DNA from: Acidobacteriota bacterium | Lineage (GTDB): Bacteria; Acidobacteriota; Terriglobia; Terriglobales; Acidobacteriaceae | Reading direction: 5' to 3' | Length of the DNA: 34,728 nucleotides | Assembly (NCBI GenBank): GCA_021809235.1 | Contig: JAKBAG010000003.1 | Span: 1-34,728 of the forward strand | Shown here: positions 25,091 to 33,841 of the stretch, piece after piece | Numbering within the stretch: position 1 is the first letter of the stretch | Layout: each line of letters opens with the position of its first letter | Program-made: the position numbers and the translations under genes | The notes under the pieces: model-generated | Seen by the model: only the letters and a program-made list of their open reading frames with translations | Databases searched by the model: none | What the model was told of the DNA's origin: nothing

Positions 25091-25120
25091 TTTCTGCGTT
25101 TCCGTGCATCCTGCTACAAT
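25091..25120 (+). promoter_or_regulatory. Possible promoter of the acyl-CoA ligase gene
   Basis: TACAAT at 25115-25120 is a good -10; a poor -35 candidate TTTCTG lies at 25091-25096 with 18 bp between. The region lies between divergent genes and is 61 bp before the ATG at 25181. Confidence 0.35.
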
Positions 25121-25180
25121 TCCGCATCAGGAATCCGGCGCGATGCCGCACGTGCGCCTTCTCAGCAGGAGCCTCGTCGC

Positions 25181-27007
25181 ATGTCGACCACACCATCCCG
25201 CCCGCCCATTGCTACTCTCAATGACATCTATCTGCATCGGGTACGTTCCGGCCAGGACGGCATCCTGCAATGGCAGGATGCTGACGATACCTGGTGCTCA
25301 CTCAGCGCCTCGCAAATGGATCAGCGTGTGCGTTCCGTCGCCCAGGCGCTGCGCCACTGGGGCATCCGCCGTGGTGATCGTGTAGCGATCCTGAGCGAAA
25401 ATCGCTGGGAGTGGGCAGTCACAGATCACGCCATCCTGGCTCTCGGAGCCATCGTCGTTCCCATTTATCCCACACTCACGCCGTCGCAGGCCGCTGCCCA
25501 ACTGGCTGACTCCGGCAGCCGCATCCTCTTCACATCCCACACCACCCATGCGCGAGCCATCGCCAGCGTCCGGCAGTCCACCGTCCTTGAGCGAATCGTC
25601 CTCTTCGATTCTGATCCAGCCCACCCCGATGACCTGCTGCAGGACTGGTCGAGCTTCTCCACACTGCTCGTCGATTTTCCCAATACCCCGCAGTCCGACT
25701 GTGAATTCGATGCCGAACTGGCTCGTACCACTCCCGACGATCTCGCCACCCTGGTCTATACCAGCGGCACCACCGGCGAATCCAAAGGCGCAATGCTCAC
25801 CCACGGCAACATCGTAGCCAACGTTATCGGCTCCATGCCCCGCATCCGCACCGGGGATCAGCCGCGCTGCATCAGCTATCTGCCGCTGCCCCACATTTTC
25901 GAACGTATGTTCGATTACCTGCTAGCTTACTGCAACTGCCAGATCGCCTACTGCTCCCAAATGGACAAGCTTCCGGCCATGATGCTCCAGTTTCACCCCA
26001 CGGAGTTCATTGGAGTCCCACGTGTTTATGAGAAAATCCGCGCCGGGGTCGAGCTTAAGACCTCAGCTTCACCGCTCAGCGCGCGCATCTTTCGCTGGGC
26101 GCTCGCCGTGGGTCGCCGCCACTGCCAGACGCTGATCGCCGGCCGCCGTCCCACCGCTCTCAGCTGGCGGCTGGCCGATCGACTCGTCTACCGCAAGGTC
26201 CGCGCAGCCTTCGGTGGTGCGGTGAACAACTTCGTCTCCGGCGGCGCACCCCTTGGCACTGAAACCGGCTACTGGTTTGCCTCTGTCGGCATCGTCGTGC
26301 AGGAGGGATACGGCCTCACGGAAACCTCACCTGTCATATCCGTCAACTTTCCCGGAGCGAGCAAAATGGGCACTGTCGGCCAGCCGCTGCAGAATGTCGA
26401 GTGTCGCCTTGCCTCCGACGGAGAACTGCTCGTCCGCGGTCCATCCATCTTTCGCGGCTACTGGAACAAGCCCGACGCCACCGCCGAGTGCCTGCAGGAC
26501 GACGGCTGGTTTGCCACCGGCGACATTGCCAGCATCGATGACGATGGTTTCATCTCCATCACGGACCGCAAGAAGGAGCTGCTCAAAACCTCCGGCGGCA
26601 AGCTCGTTGCTCCCCAGCCCATTGAGAACAAGCTCAAGACCGACACGCTTGTCTCCAACGCTGCCCTCATCGGCGATAAACACAAATTCCTCGCTGCGCT
26701 CATCAGCCCGAATATGGCCGCACTGGAGGCCTGGGCAACCGGGCAGGGAATTGACGTCTCCAACCGCGCCCGCCTCGTCGCCCACCCTCGAGTCATCAAC
26801 CGCTTCGAGCACATTGTCGCCGATGTCAATCACACCCTTGCCAGCTTTGAAACCATCAAGCGCTTCCTCGTCGTTCCCGACGAGTGGTCGCAGGAGGGGG
26901 GCGAACTCACCCCAAGCCTCAAGCTCAAGCGACGTGTCCTCAATGAGCGTTACGCGGAGCAGATTCGTCAGCTTTACGCCGACGAGTCCACTTCCCACGC
27001 CGGCTAG
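25181..27007 (+). CDS. fadD: Long-chain fatty-acid--CoA ligase (AMP-forming)
   Basis: This enzyme activates fatty acids to acyl-CoA through an acyl-AMP intermediate. The 608-residue protein has the AMP-binding motif YTSGTTGESKGAMLTHGN (about 193-210), GYGLTETSP, TGDIASIDDDGF, and the hinge/C-terminal DRKKELLKTSGGKL with a Lys further on. Its order and length match the bacterial FadD15-type and eukaryotic long-chain ligases. ATG 25181 has AGGAG nine bases upstream; the frame is open 109 codons further, but that part is promoter DNA without a protein pattern. The end overlaps the opposing membrane-protein gene by 68 bp. Chain length of the substrate is not readable. Confidence 0.95.
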   Translation: MSTTPSRPPIATLNDIYLHRVRSGQDGILQWQDADDTWCSLSASQMDQRVRSVAQALRHWGIRRGDRVAILSENRWEWAVTDHAILALGAIVVPIYPTLTPSQAAAQLADSGSRILFTSHTTHARAIASVRQSTVLERIVLFDSDPAHPDDLLQDWSSFSTLLVDFPNTPQSDCEFDAELARTTPDDLATLVYTSGTTGESKGAMLTHGNIVANVIGSMPRIRTGDQPRCISYLPLPHIFERMFDYLLAYCNCQIAYCSQMDKLPAMMLQFHPTEFIGVPRVYEKIRAGVELKTSASPLSARIFRWALAVGRRHCQTLIAGRRPTALSWRLADRLVYRKVRAAFGGAVNNFVSGGAPLGTETGYWFASVGIVVQEGYGLTETSPVISVNFPGASKMGTVGQPLQNVECRLASDGELLVRGPSIFRGYWNKPDATAECLQDDGWFATGDIASIDDDGFISITDRKKELLKTSGGKLVAPQPIENKLKTDTLVSNAALIGDKHKFLAALISPNMAALEAWATGQGIDVSNRARLVAHPRVINRFEHIVADVNHTLASFETIKRFLVVPDEWSQEGGELTPSLKLKRRVLNERYAEQIRQLYADESTSHAG

Positions 27008-27599
27008 GATGCCCAATGCGGCGCCTCACTGATCCTCCGCGCCGCCACAATCGCTGCAATCCCTGAAAAAACGGTGCCCCCCAGGCACCCATCATCAGCA
27101 AGGAGCCAAACAGCACTACCGCATCGATACTCAGCCGTCCCCCCTGCTTCAACCAGTACGCATCCGGATTCAGATCCAGCCAGAGCGCAAACTCGTCCAG
27201 CGTCAGTGCGGCTCCCACCCCATAGGCAATGGAGAGGATGCGGCTGATCAGTATCCCTGTTGGCGTATGCGTCCGTCCCAGGTCCATCAGCCATCCATAG
27301 CCCACCAGGAGCAGGATCAGAATCCCCCAGACCAGGTGATGGATATGCCGCCCCCTTACCATCACCCAGACAAACGGCCCCGTTCCAGCCACCACAAAGT
27401 GCACCAGCAGGCGCACTCCGGCAAACGTCAGAAAAAACGCAACTGATGCCAGAAACATGCGGCGCCTGGGTCGATCCGGGATTGACGAACGCAGCACATA
27501 GCCCAACCGCGTCAACTGCAGCAGAAGCAGCAGAAATACGGCCACCACCGTGACAAAGCTCAGCAGCAGATAGGCTCCCGTATGCGGCATCTCTACCAT
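26940..27599 (-). CDS. Five-helix membrane protein of unknown function
   Basis: The 219-residue protein has about five hydrophobic helices (roughly 10-30, 46-66, 86-104, 115-135, 155-175). It carries a conserved-looking HIHHLVWGILILLLVGYGW at the third helix and TLDEFALWLDL after the fourth. I recall similar bacterial integral-membrane proteins but cannot name the family. The histidines next to the membrane could bind metal or haem. The last 30 residues are very basic (Arg-rich) and are encoded across the 68-bp overlap with the acyl-CoA ligase end, so the true end could be functional or a late stop. The start at 27599 has only a weak AGTGG; an ATG three codons in is the alternative. No operon partner. 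Confidence 0.75.
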   Translation of the reverse strand: MVEMPHTGAYLLLSFVTVVAVFLLLLLQLTRLGYVLRSSIPDRPRRRMFLASVAFFLTFAGVRLLVHFVVAGTGPFVWVMVRGRHIHHLVWGILILLLVGYGWLMDLGRTHTPTGILISRILSIAYGVGAALTLDEFALWLDLNPDAYWLKQGGRLSIDAVVLFGSLLMMGAWGAPFFQGLQRLWRRGGSVRRRIGHPSRRGKWTRRRKADESAPRNAH

Positions 27600-27750
27600 T
27601 CAACCACTTTCACGCATCATTGGGTGCGGCGTATCCGGTAAATCCCGTTTTGCAACGCTCATTTCCGTGTGACGGCTGCTATTCTGAACTGTTCCCGGCA
27701 TCCAAACCTGCCGGTTCAACTCCCAATTTTCCCTGAGGAAAGGATTCCCC

Positions 27751-28326
27751 TTGGCGGGCATTCAGGAAGCCATCGAAATCAAACGCAAAATGTTCTTCGA
27801 GCACGAGGGCGTGCCCTACGTCTGCCTCGATGTCGAAGTCTCCACACCCACCGCTCGCGGCGGCCAGACTCTGGTCCGGCTCAAGATGCGCAATCTGCTC
27901 ACACGTGCCGTCTTCGACAAGACCTTTAAGGCCGGTGAAAAATTCCGCGAGCCCGATCTGGTCACCGTCGATGCAAGCTACCTCTACTCCGATGCCGACG
28001 GCTCCTACTTTCTCGATCAGGAATCCTTTGAGACCCTCCAGCTCACCGAAGAGATGATGGGCGATGCCCTGCAGTTTCTCCTTGAAGGCTCCATGATCCG
28101 CCTGCATAAGTTCAACGGAAATCCCATCGGACTTGACCTTCCGCAGCAGGTGGAACTGGCCGTCGCATACACCGAACCGGGCGTGCGCGGAGACACCGCC
28201 AGCGGTGCCGTCACCAAGCCGGCAAAACTTGAAACCGGCCTGGAAATCCGGGTTCCGTTCTTTGTCAAAACCGGCGAAAAAATTCGCGTCTATACGGAAA
28301 CTCGCGAATTTGCCGGACGCGCCTGA
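27751..28326 (+). CDS. efp: Elongation factor P with EfpL/YeiP-like loop
   Basis: EF-P binds the ribosome next to the P-site tRNA and relieves stalling at proline runs. The 191-residue protein has the three domains, with the last one matching EF-P (PGVRGDTASGAVTKPAKLET, then IRVPFFVKTGEKIRVYTE). The tip loop of domain I, where E. coli EF-P has KPGKG with the modified Lys34, reads STPTARGGQT: it has an Arg in place of the Lys and resembles the loop of EfpL/YeiP (SPSARGAAT). The protein is thus EF-P-like in its third domain and EfpL-like in its loop. The start is TTG 27751 with GAGGAAAGG upstream. A Lys-modification enzyme such as EpmA is not in the window. The neighbourhood (pepP, accB, accC) is the one usually found around efp. 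Confidence 0.93.
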   Translation: MAGIQEAIEIKRKMFFEHEGVPYVCLDVEVSTPTARGGQTLVRLKMRNLLTRAVFDKTFKAGEKFREPDLVTVDASYLYSDADGSYFLDQESFETLQLTEEMMGDALQFLLEGSMIRLHKFNGNPIGLDLPQQVELAVAYTEPGVRGDTASGAVTKPAKLETGLEIRVPFFVKTGEKIRVYTETREFAGRA

Positions 28327-28444
28327 GCGTGTCTCCGGCACGGGCTTCCAAATTCCTGTGGCCTGGGCTGCCGCTTCGGTGGCAGTCCCTTATCATCCAA
28401 GCAACCTTATCCCAAAATATGCAAGCAAGAAGGAGACTGGCACG

Positions 28445-29479
28445 ATGCGAGTAGCACTTTTGACCGGCGGAGGCGATTGCCCCGGCCTGAACGCCGTAAT
28501 CTACGCGGCCGTCCGCAAAGGCATCAACACCTACGGCGATGAGTTTGTCGGCTTTCTCAACGGATGGCGCGGCGTTCTGGATAACCAGTGGATCCCGCTC
28601 ACCCTGGAAAAGGTGGACGGTATCCAGCTGCAAGGCGGCACCATCCTGCATTCCTCCCGCACCAACGTCAAGAAAATCCCCGGCGGCATTGAAAAAGTCA
28701 AGGAAGTTCTGCAGGCCAACAAGATTGACGCTTTGATCGCGCTAGGCGGCGATGATACCCAGTCGGTCACCCTCGCGCTCACCGAAGCCGGTATCCCGGG
28801 CGTTGGCGTGCCCAAGACCATCGACAATGACATCAATGGTACAGACGCCACCTTCGGCTATGACACTGCCGTCGCCATCGCCACCGAGGCCGTCGACCGC
28901 ATCCGCACCACAGCCGACTCCCACAATCGCGTCGTCGTCATCGAGGTCATGGGTCGCGATGCCGGCTGGATCGCCTACGCCGCTGGCGTTGCCGGTGGGG
29001 CCGACGTTGTTCTCGTGCCCGAAAAGGAAATCGATATCGACCACGTCTCGAAGCTGCTCAAGTACAACTACGATCGCGGCAAGCACTACGGTCTGGTCGT
29101 TGTCGCCGAAGGCTGCCATCTGCCCTCCGGTGGCCAGGTGCTAGGCTCCGGTGAGGTCGATTCCTTCGGCCATGCGCGTCTGTCCGGCATCGGCGAGGCC
29201 CTGGCGAAGCTTATTGAAGAGAAGACCGGCTTCGAGACCCGCTCCGTCAACCTCGGCCACACCCAACGTGGCGGCTCGCCCACGGCCTTCGATCGCATCC
29301 TGGGGCAGCGTTACGGCCTCCACGCCATCGACATGGTCCACCAGCAGAAGTGGGGTCGCATTGCCGTCCTCAAAGGTACCGACATCACCGACATCACCAT
29401 CAAGGAAGCTGTTGCCACAAACCGCCGCCTTGATGAGCGATTCTTCAATGTAATCAAGGATCTGGAAGCAAAAGTTTAA
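28445..29479 (+). CDS. pfp: Phosphofructokinase, pyrophosphate-dependent type by signature
   Basis: The enzyme phosphorylates fructose 6-phosphate in glycolysis. The 344-residue protein has GGGDCPGLNA at its start, GGDDT (101-105), PKTIDNDING (123-132), MGRDAGWIA and the C-terminal GHTQRGGSPTAFDR. In E. coli PfkA, residues 104 and 124 are Gly, and ATP is used; Asp104 and Lys124 are found here, the pair that marks PPi-dependent enzymes. PPi use is therefore inferred, and the reaction would be reversible. ATG 28445 has AAGGAG nine bases upstream; the frame is open 104 codons further but runs over the efp end in another frame and is not real. A terminator follows. The gene sits between efp and the HTH gene. 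Confidence 0.93.
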   Translation: MRVALLTGGGDCPGLNAVIYAAVRKGINTYGDEFVGFLNGWRGVLDNQWIPLTLEKVDGIQLQGGTILHSSRTNVKKIPGGIEKVKEVLQANKIDALIALGGDDTQSVTLALTEAGIPGVGVPKTIDNDINGTDATFGYDTAVAIATEAVDRIRTTADSHNRVVVIEVMGRDAGWIAYAAGVAGGADVVLVPEKEIDIDHVSKLLKYNYDRGKHYGLVVVAEGCHLPSGGQVLGSGEVDSFGHARLSGIGEALAKLIEEKTGFETRSVNLGHTQRGGSPTAFDRILGQRYGLHAIDMVHQQKWGRIAVLKGTDITDITIKEAVATNRRLDERFFNVIKDLEAKV

Positions 29480-29504
29480 CTCTTGCTCTCCATTCTTGTC
29501 TCGC

Positions 29505-29540
29505 TGCCCCGGAGAGTACCCTTTCCGGGGCATTTCTTTT
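29505..29540 (+). terminator. Rho-independent terminator after the phosphofructokinase gene
   Basis: TGCCCCGGA (29505-29513) pairs with TCCGGGGCA (29524-29532) around a ten-base loop, followed by TTTCTTTT. It starts 25 bases past the stop and separates the gene from the next unit. Confidence 0.85.
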
Positions 29541-29565
29541 CCGCACCATAACCGGCAACAACTAA

Positions 29566-29599
29566 GGATTGCGCACCGCCCCAACGTGCGCCGCAATCC
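29566..29599. repeat. Inverted repeat, possible RNA stem-loop
   Basis: GGATTGCG (29566-29573) is matched by CGCAATCC (29592-29599); inner bases GCAC and GTGC can extend the stem with a bulge. There is no T-tract after it, so it is not a terminator. It is in the 292-bp gap between the phosphofructokinase and the HTH gene. Confidence 0.4.
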
Positions 29600-29676
29600 C
29601 CGGTATCTCCTATGTGCAGTACCTGTTTTACGCCGGTCTGCTCCATTGCAATTCCGGAAAAATCCCGCAAATTCAC

Positions 29677-29705
29677 TTGTAACTCCGCCAAAACAGGGCT
29701 AAAAA
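29677..29705 (+). promoter_or_regulatory. Possible promoter of the HTH gene
   Basis: TTGTAA (29677-29682) and TAAAAA (29700-29705) are separated by exactly 17 bp, each matching four of six consensus bases. It would give a leader of about 60 bases before the ATG at 29772. Confidence 0.35.
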
Positions 29706-29771
29706 AGAGGTACAGCCGGGGGCATCCAGAGTTCCCCGCGCACCGATTCATCCGCACTGGGGAGGGGTTCC

Positions 29772-30044
29772 ATGCGCCTGGCAGAAAAACGTAACCTGCT
29801 CGTACCCGAGATTCGCGAAGTCATGGATATCCGGCAGGCCTCCGATTACCTTGGCATATCGCCTGACACCCTCTATAAGTACGCTTCCGAGGGCTTTGTG
29901 CCCGCCTTCAAGCTCGGCAATCGCTGGCGCTTCAAGCGCTCCAGGCTCGATGAATGGATGGATCAGCAGTCGAACCGCAACGCAGCTGACGCCGCTCTCA
30001 GCCCCGAATCTTCCGACCGAAAGCCAGTTCGCTCAGCGCTTTAG
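29772..30044 (+). CDS. Small excisionase/MerR-type helix-turn-helix protein
   Basis: The 90-residue protein has one domain (about 18-65) with MDIRQASDYLGISPDTLYKY, a helix-turn-helix of the excisionase/MerR type, followed by GFVPAFKLGNRWRFKRSRLDEWM, the usual wing and Trp-containing end of this family. The last 25 residues are polar and probably disordered. GGGAGGGG lies four to five bases before the ATG. Such proteins serve as excisionases, small repressors or activators; no phage or integrase gene is adjacent (the recombinases are 18 kb away), so a local transcriptional role is more likely. A perfect palindrome lies 68 bp downstream at 30112-30123 and may be its operator or that of the peptidase gene. 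Function is not known. Confidence 0.85.
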   Translation: MRLAEKRNLLVPEIREVMDIRQASDYLGISPDTLYKYASEGFVPAFKLGNRWRFKRSRLDEWMDQQSNRNAADAALSPESSDRKPVRSAL

Positions 30045-30111
30045 GCTTCCCACGGCAGCATCTGCTCCGATCCTCGCCTGCCGTCATCCGGCTTTCGTCC
30101 ACACAACCCTT

Positions 30112-30123
30112 GTTTCATGAAAC
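30112..30123. promoter_or_regulatory. Perfect 12-bp palindrome GTTTCATGAAAC
   Basis: The palindrome lies between the HTH gene stop and the peptidase start. The two halves are those of the ParB site parS (TGTTTCACGTGAAACA) but the central CG is missing. It could be a binding site for the neighbouring HTH protein; that is inference. Confidence 0.35.
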
Positions 30124-30181
30124 GTGATTCATGGTTCCCAGTCGCCATCGTGCCGCTCCGGGTGGTATACCTGTTGCTGGG

Positions 30182-31270
30182 ATGAATCGCCGACTTACAT
30201 CTTTGCGCCGACTTCTCAGTGCTGCCCAAACCCCGGCTCTGCTGGTCACGCACCCACCCGATCTTCGCTGGCTTACCGGCTTTACCGGCTCCAGCGGAGC
30301 TCTCATCGTCTCTTCGCGCCAGGCTATCTTCTTCACCGATGGACGCTATCGGGCGCAGGCTGCCCAGGAGATAGCCGGAATCGGCATCGAAATTATCGAA
30401 GTTGCCCCCGCCAATGCTGCCCTGCATTGGGCTACTTCCCAGCCGGAGATTTCCGCTCTGTTCTATGACGCCGAGCAGATCACCGTCGCCGAACTGGAAC
30501 GACTGCGCGCCCTTCTGCCTGGCCGCCTACGCCGCAGCTATCTCCAGCCTGCTCCGCAGCCGTGGGTATCCGAGCTTCGCCAGCGCAAGGATGCCGGCGA
30601 GCTGGAAATCATGGCTGAGGCCGCAGCCCTCGGCTGTCGGCTGTTCGACCATATTCTCGGCTTTCTGCGTCCCGGCCTCACCGAGCTGGCCGTCGCAGCA
30701 GAGATCGAACATCAGGCCCGCCTGCGCGGAGCCGAAGGCATGTCGTTTGAGACCATTGTCGCCTCCGGAGCGCGTTCGTCATTACCGCATGGCCGTGCAA
30801 GCAGCGCTCGGCTCCCGCGTCGCGGTCCGGTCACGCTCGACTTCGGTGTTATCCTCAAGGGTTACTGTTCCGATATGACGCGTACCGTCTTCCTTGGCAA
30901 ACCGACTCCGCATGAGCTCCGGGCCTATGAGGCTGTGCTTGCCGCCCAGCAGGCAGGCGTTTCCCGTGTCCGCTCCGGCGTCCTCTGTCAGGCTGTTGAT
31001 GAGGCTGCGCGCAGCATCCTGCGGAATGCAGGCATGGCCGAAGCATTTTCCCACTCCACCGGCCACGGTGTAGGATTGCAGATTCATGAACAGCCCCGCA
31101 TTGCTGCGCGGCAGAAAGCGAAGCTACAATCCGGCATGGTCATCACCATCGAGCCGGGCGTCTATTTTCCCGGACAGTTCGGCATCCGTATCGAAGACAC
31201 CGTTGTGGTGGAGCGTAGCGGCTGCCGCAATCTGACCGCATCCGCGCCAACCGCGCTCATTCAGTTATAA
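30182..31270 (+). CDS. pepP: M24-family Xaa-Pro peptidase (PepP/PepQ-like)
   Basis: These metallopeptidases cleave peptides next to proline. The 362-residue protein has an N-terminal creatinase-like domain (about 1-130, with FTGSSGALIV and FFTDGRYR) and a catalytic pita-bread domain. The five metal ligands are all seen: Asp220 (TLDFG), Asp231 (YCSDMTRT), His295 (HSTGHGVG), Glu324 (TIEPGVYFPG) and Glu338 (IRIEDTV). ATG 30182 is preferred over ATG 30131, since the 17 codons in between (Arg/Pro/Gly-rich) have no family match; neither has a strong ribosome site. It is 45 bp before accB on the same strand. Placement between efp and accBC matches the order in many bacteria, and PepP also fits a role in proline peptide use. 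Aminopeptidase versus dipeptidase is not resolved. Confidence 0.92.
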   Translation: MNRRLTSLRRLLSAAQTPALLVTHPPDLRWLTGFTGSSGALIVSSRQAIFFTDGRYRAQAAQEIAGIGIEIIEVAPANAALHWATSQPEISALFYDAEQITVAELERLRALLPGRLRRSYLQPAPQPWVSELRQRKDAGELEIMAEAAALGCRLFDHILGFLRPGLTELAVAAEIEHQARLRGAEGMSFETIVASGARSSLPHGRASSARLPRRGPVTLDFGVILKGYCSDMTRTVFLGKPTPHELRAYEAVLAAQQAGVSRVRSGVLCQAVDEAARSILRNAGMAEAFSHSTGHGVGLQIHEQPRIAARQKAKLQSGMVITIEPGVYFPGQFGIRIEDTVVVERSGCRNLTASAPTALIQL

Positions 31271-31315
31271 CCATCCGAGGAGCATACTCTCCGCAACAGG
31301 AGCAGGAAGCAAGCA

Positions 31316-31837
31316 ATGGAAGCCAGCAAAATCGAAAACCTCAAAGAACTCATCGCCTTCCTCAAGGAAAATGACGTAGCCGAGTTTGATCTCGACCGCG
31401 ACGACGTCAAAATCCGTCTTAAGTTCGCCTCTGCCGTTGTACAGCCAGCTGCTTCCCCCAGTGCCGGTCTTGATCTGGCCTCTCTGGCCCGCCTCATGGC
31501 TGTTGCTCCCGCTGCTCCGGCTCCGGTGGCAGCAGCAGCTCCGGTTACCCAGGCGCCGGCCGCGCCGGCAGCTTCGGCAGCTCCGGCGGAGGAGAATCTC
31601 CACATCGTCAAGTCGCCCATCGTCGGCACCTTTTACGCTTCTCCTGCACCCGGCTCGCCTGCCTTTGTCTCCATTGGCGACCGCGTCACCCAGGGCCAGG
31701 TCATCTGCATTGTCGAAGCCATGAAGCTCATGAACGAGATCGAGGCAGACGCCGCCGGAGAGGTCGTCAAGTGTCTGGTCACCAACGGGCAGCCGGTTGA
31801 GTATGGTCAGCCGCTCTTCGCCATCCGGACGGTCTGA
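31316..31837 (+). CDS. accB: Biotin carboxyl carrier protein of acetyl-CoA carboxylase
   Basis: AccB carries the biotin between the carboxylase and carboxyltransferase parts of acetyl-CoA carboxylase, first step of fatty-acid synthesis. The 173-residue protein has an N-terminal helical part (1-43), an Ala/Pro-rich linker (about 44-92), and a biotinyl domain with the site EAMKLMNE and biotin-accepting Lys137. The domain also has [11 protein letters not shown] and the thumb region. The ATG has a GGA-type ribosome site. It is followed by accC only seven bases after the stop, so they are co-transcribed and made together. The carboxyltransferase genes accA and accD are not in the window. Confidence 0.97.
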   Translation: MEASKIENLKELIAFLKENDVAEFDLDRDDVKIRLKFASAVVQPAASPSAGLDLASLARLMAVAPAAPAPVAAAAPVTQAPAAPAASAAPAEENLHIVKSPIVGTFYASPAPGSPAFVSIGDRVTQGQVICIVEAMKLMNEIEADAAGEVVKCLVTNGQPVEYGQPLFAIRTV

Positions 31838-31844
31838 CGTGCCC

Positions 31845-33197
<1,353 letters not shown>

Positions 33198-33319
33198 GTA
33201 ACCACTCCGTCGTTGCGGCCTGCCGCAGGATTCATCGCCTTTTATTCGCTTTTTAATTTGTACTGTGCTAGCCTTGCATCACCTCCCGCTACGGGAAAAA
33301 GATTCAAGGAGATACCACC

Positions 33320-33826
33320 ATGGATGCCATCCGCGAACTTCTCGCCGAATACGACCGCGAAATCGCCATCACCCGCCGGATGCTGGCTGCCATACCCGCC
33401 GATGCGGACTTCAACTTCCGCTCCCATCCCAAATCCATGACGCTCGGTCGCCTCGCTGGCCACACCGCGGAGATATTCACCGAGTGGCCTGTCGCCACGC
33501 TATCGCTCGACGTTCTCGACATGCATTCCGGCTTCACGCCGTACTCGGCTACCAGCACAGCCGAACTGCTCCAGAAGTTCGACACCGAGCTGGCGAAGTC
33601 CAAAGCAGTGCTGGCATCCTTTGACCCTGCGCGTTGGATGGACACCTGGAAACTCACCATGGGCGATCAGGTCTTCGTCCAGGGGCCCAAGTGGGAGATA
33701 TTCCGCACCTGGGTGCTCAGCCACGGCATCCATCATCGCGCCCAGCTAGGCGTCGATTTGCGTCTGATGGGAGCCAAAATCCCTGGCACCTACGGACCTT
33801 CCGCCGACGAGATGCCAGGCGCCTGA
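33320..33826 (+). CDS. DinB-fold protein
   Basis: The 168-residue protein has the four-helix DinB/YfiT pattern and the three-histidine metal site: His48 (GHTAEI), His135 and His139 (SHGIHHR). DinB-like proteins include thiol transferases and proteins of unknown activity; this one has no further hint. The end motif GTYGPSADE is common in bacterial DinB-family proteins. AAGGAG lies seven bases before the ATG. The thiE gene follows 15 bp after the stop, so the two probably share a transcript, though a link to thiamine is not evident. Confidence 0.88.
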   Translation: MDAIRELLAEYDREIAITRRMLAAIPADADFNFRSHPKSMTLGRLAGHTAEIFTEWPVATLSLDVLDMHSGFTPYSATSTAELLQKFDTELAKSKAVLASFDPARWMDTWKLTMGDQVFVQGPKWEIFRTWVLSHGIHHRAQLGVDLRLMGAKIPGTYGPSADEMPGA

Positions 33827-33841
33827 ATTCCGGATCTGACC

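Noticed and set aside
24854-25180. An upstream extension of the acyl-CoA ligase by 109 codons
   Set aside because: It runs over the divergent permease gene and promoter region; the ATG at 25181 has a ribosome site and the family begins there.
28133-28444. An upstream extension of the phosphofructokinase by 104 codons
   Set aside because: It overlaps efp in another frame; the ATG at 28445 has AAGGAG and begins with the family motif.
29772-30044. Excisionase of a prophage or integrative element
   Set aside because: No integrase, attachment repeat or phage gene lies nearby; the HTH family is also common in ordinary regulators.
30112-30123. parS site
   Set aside because: The central CG of the 16-bp ParB site is missing, and no parA or parB is present.
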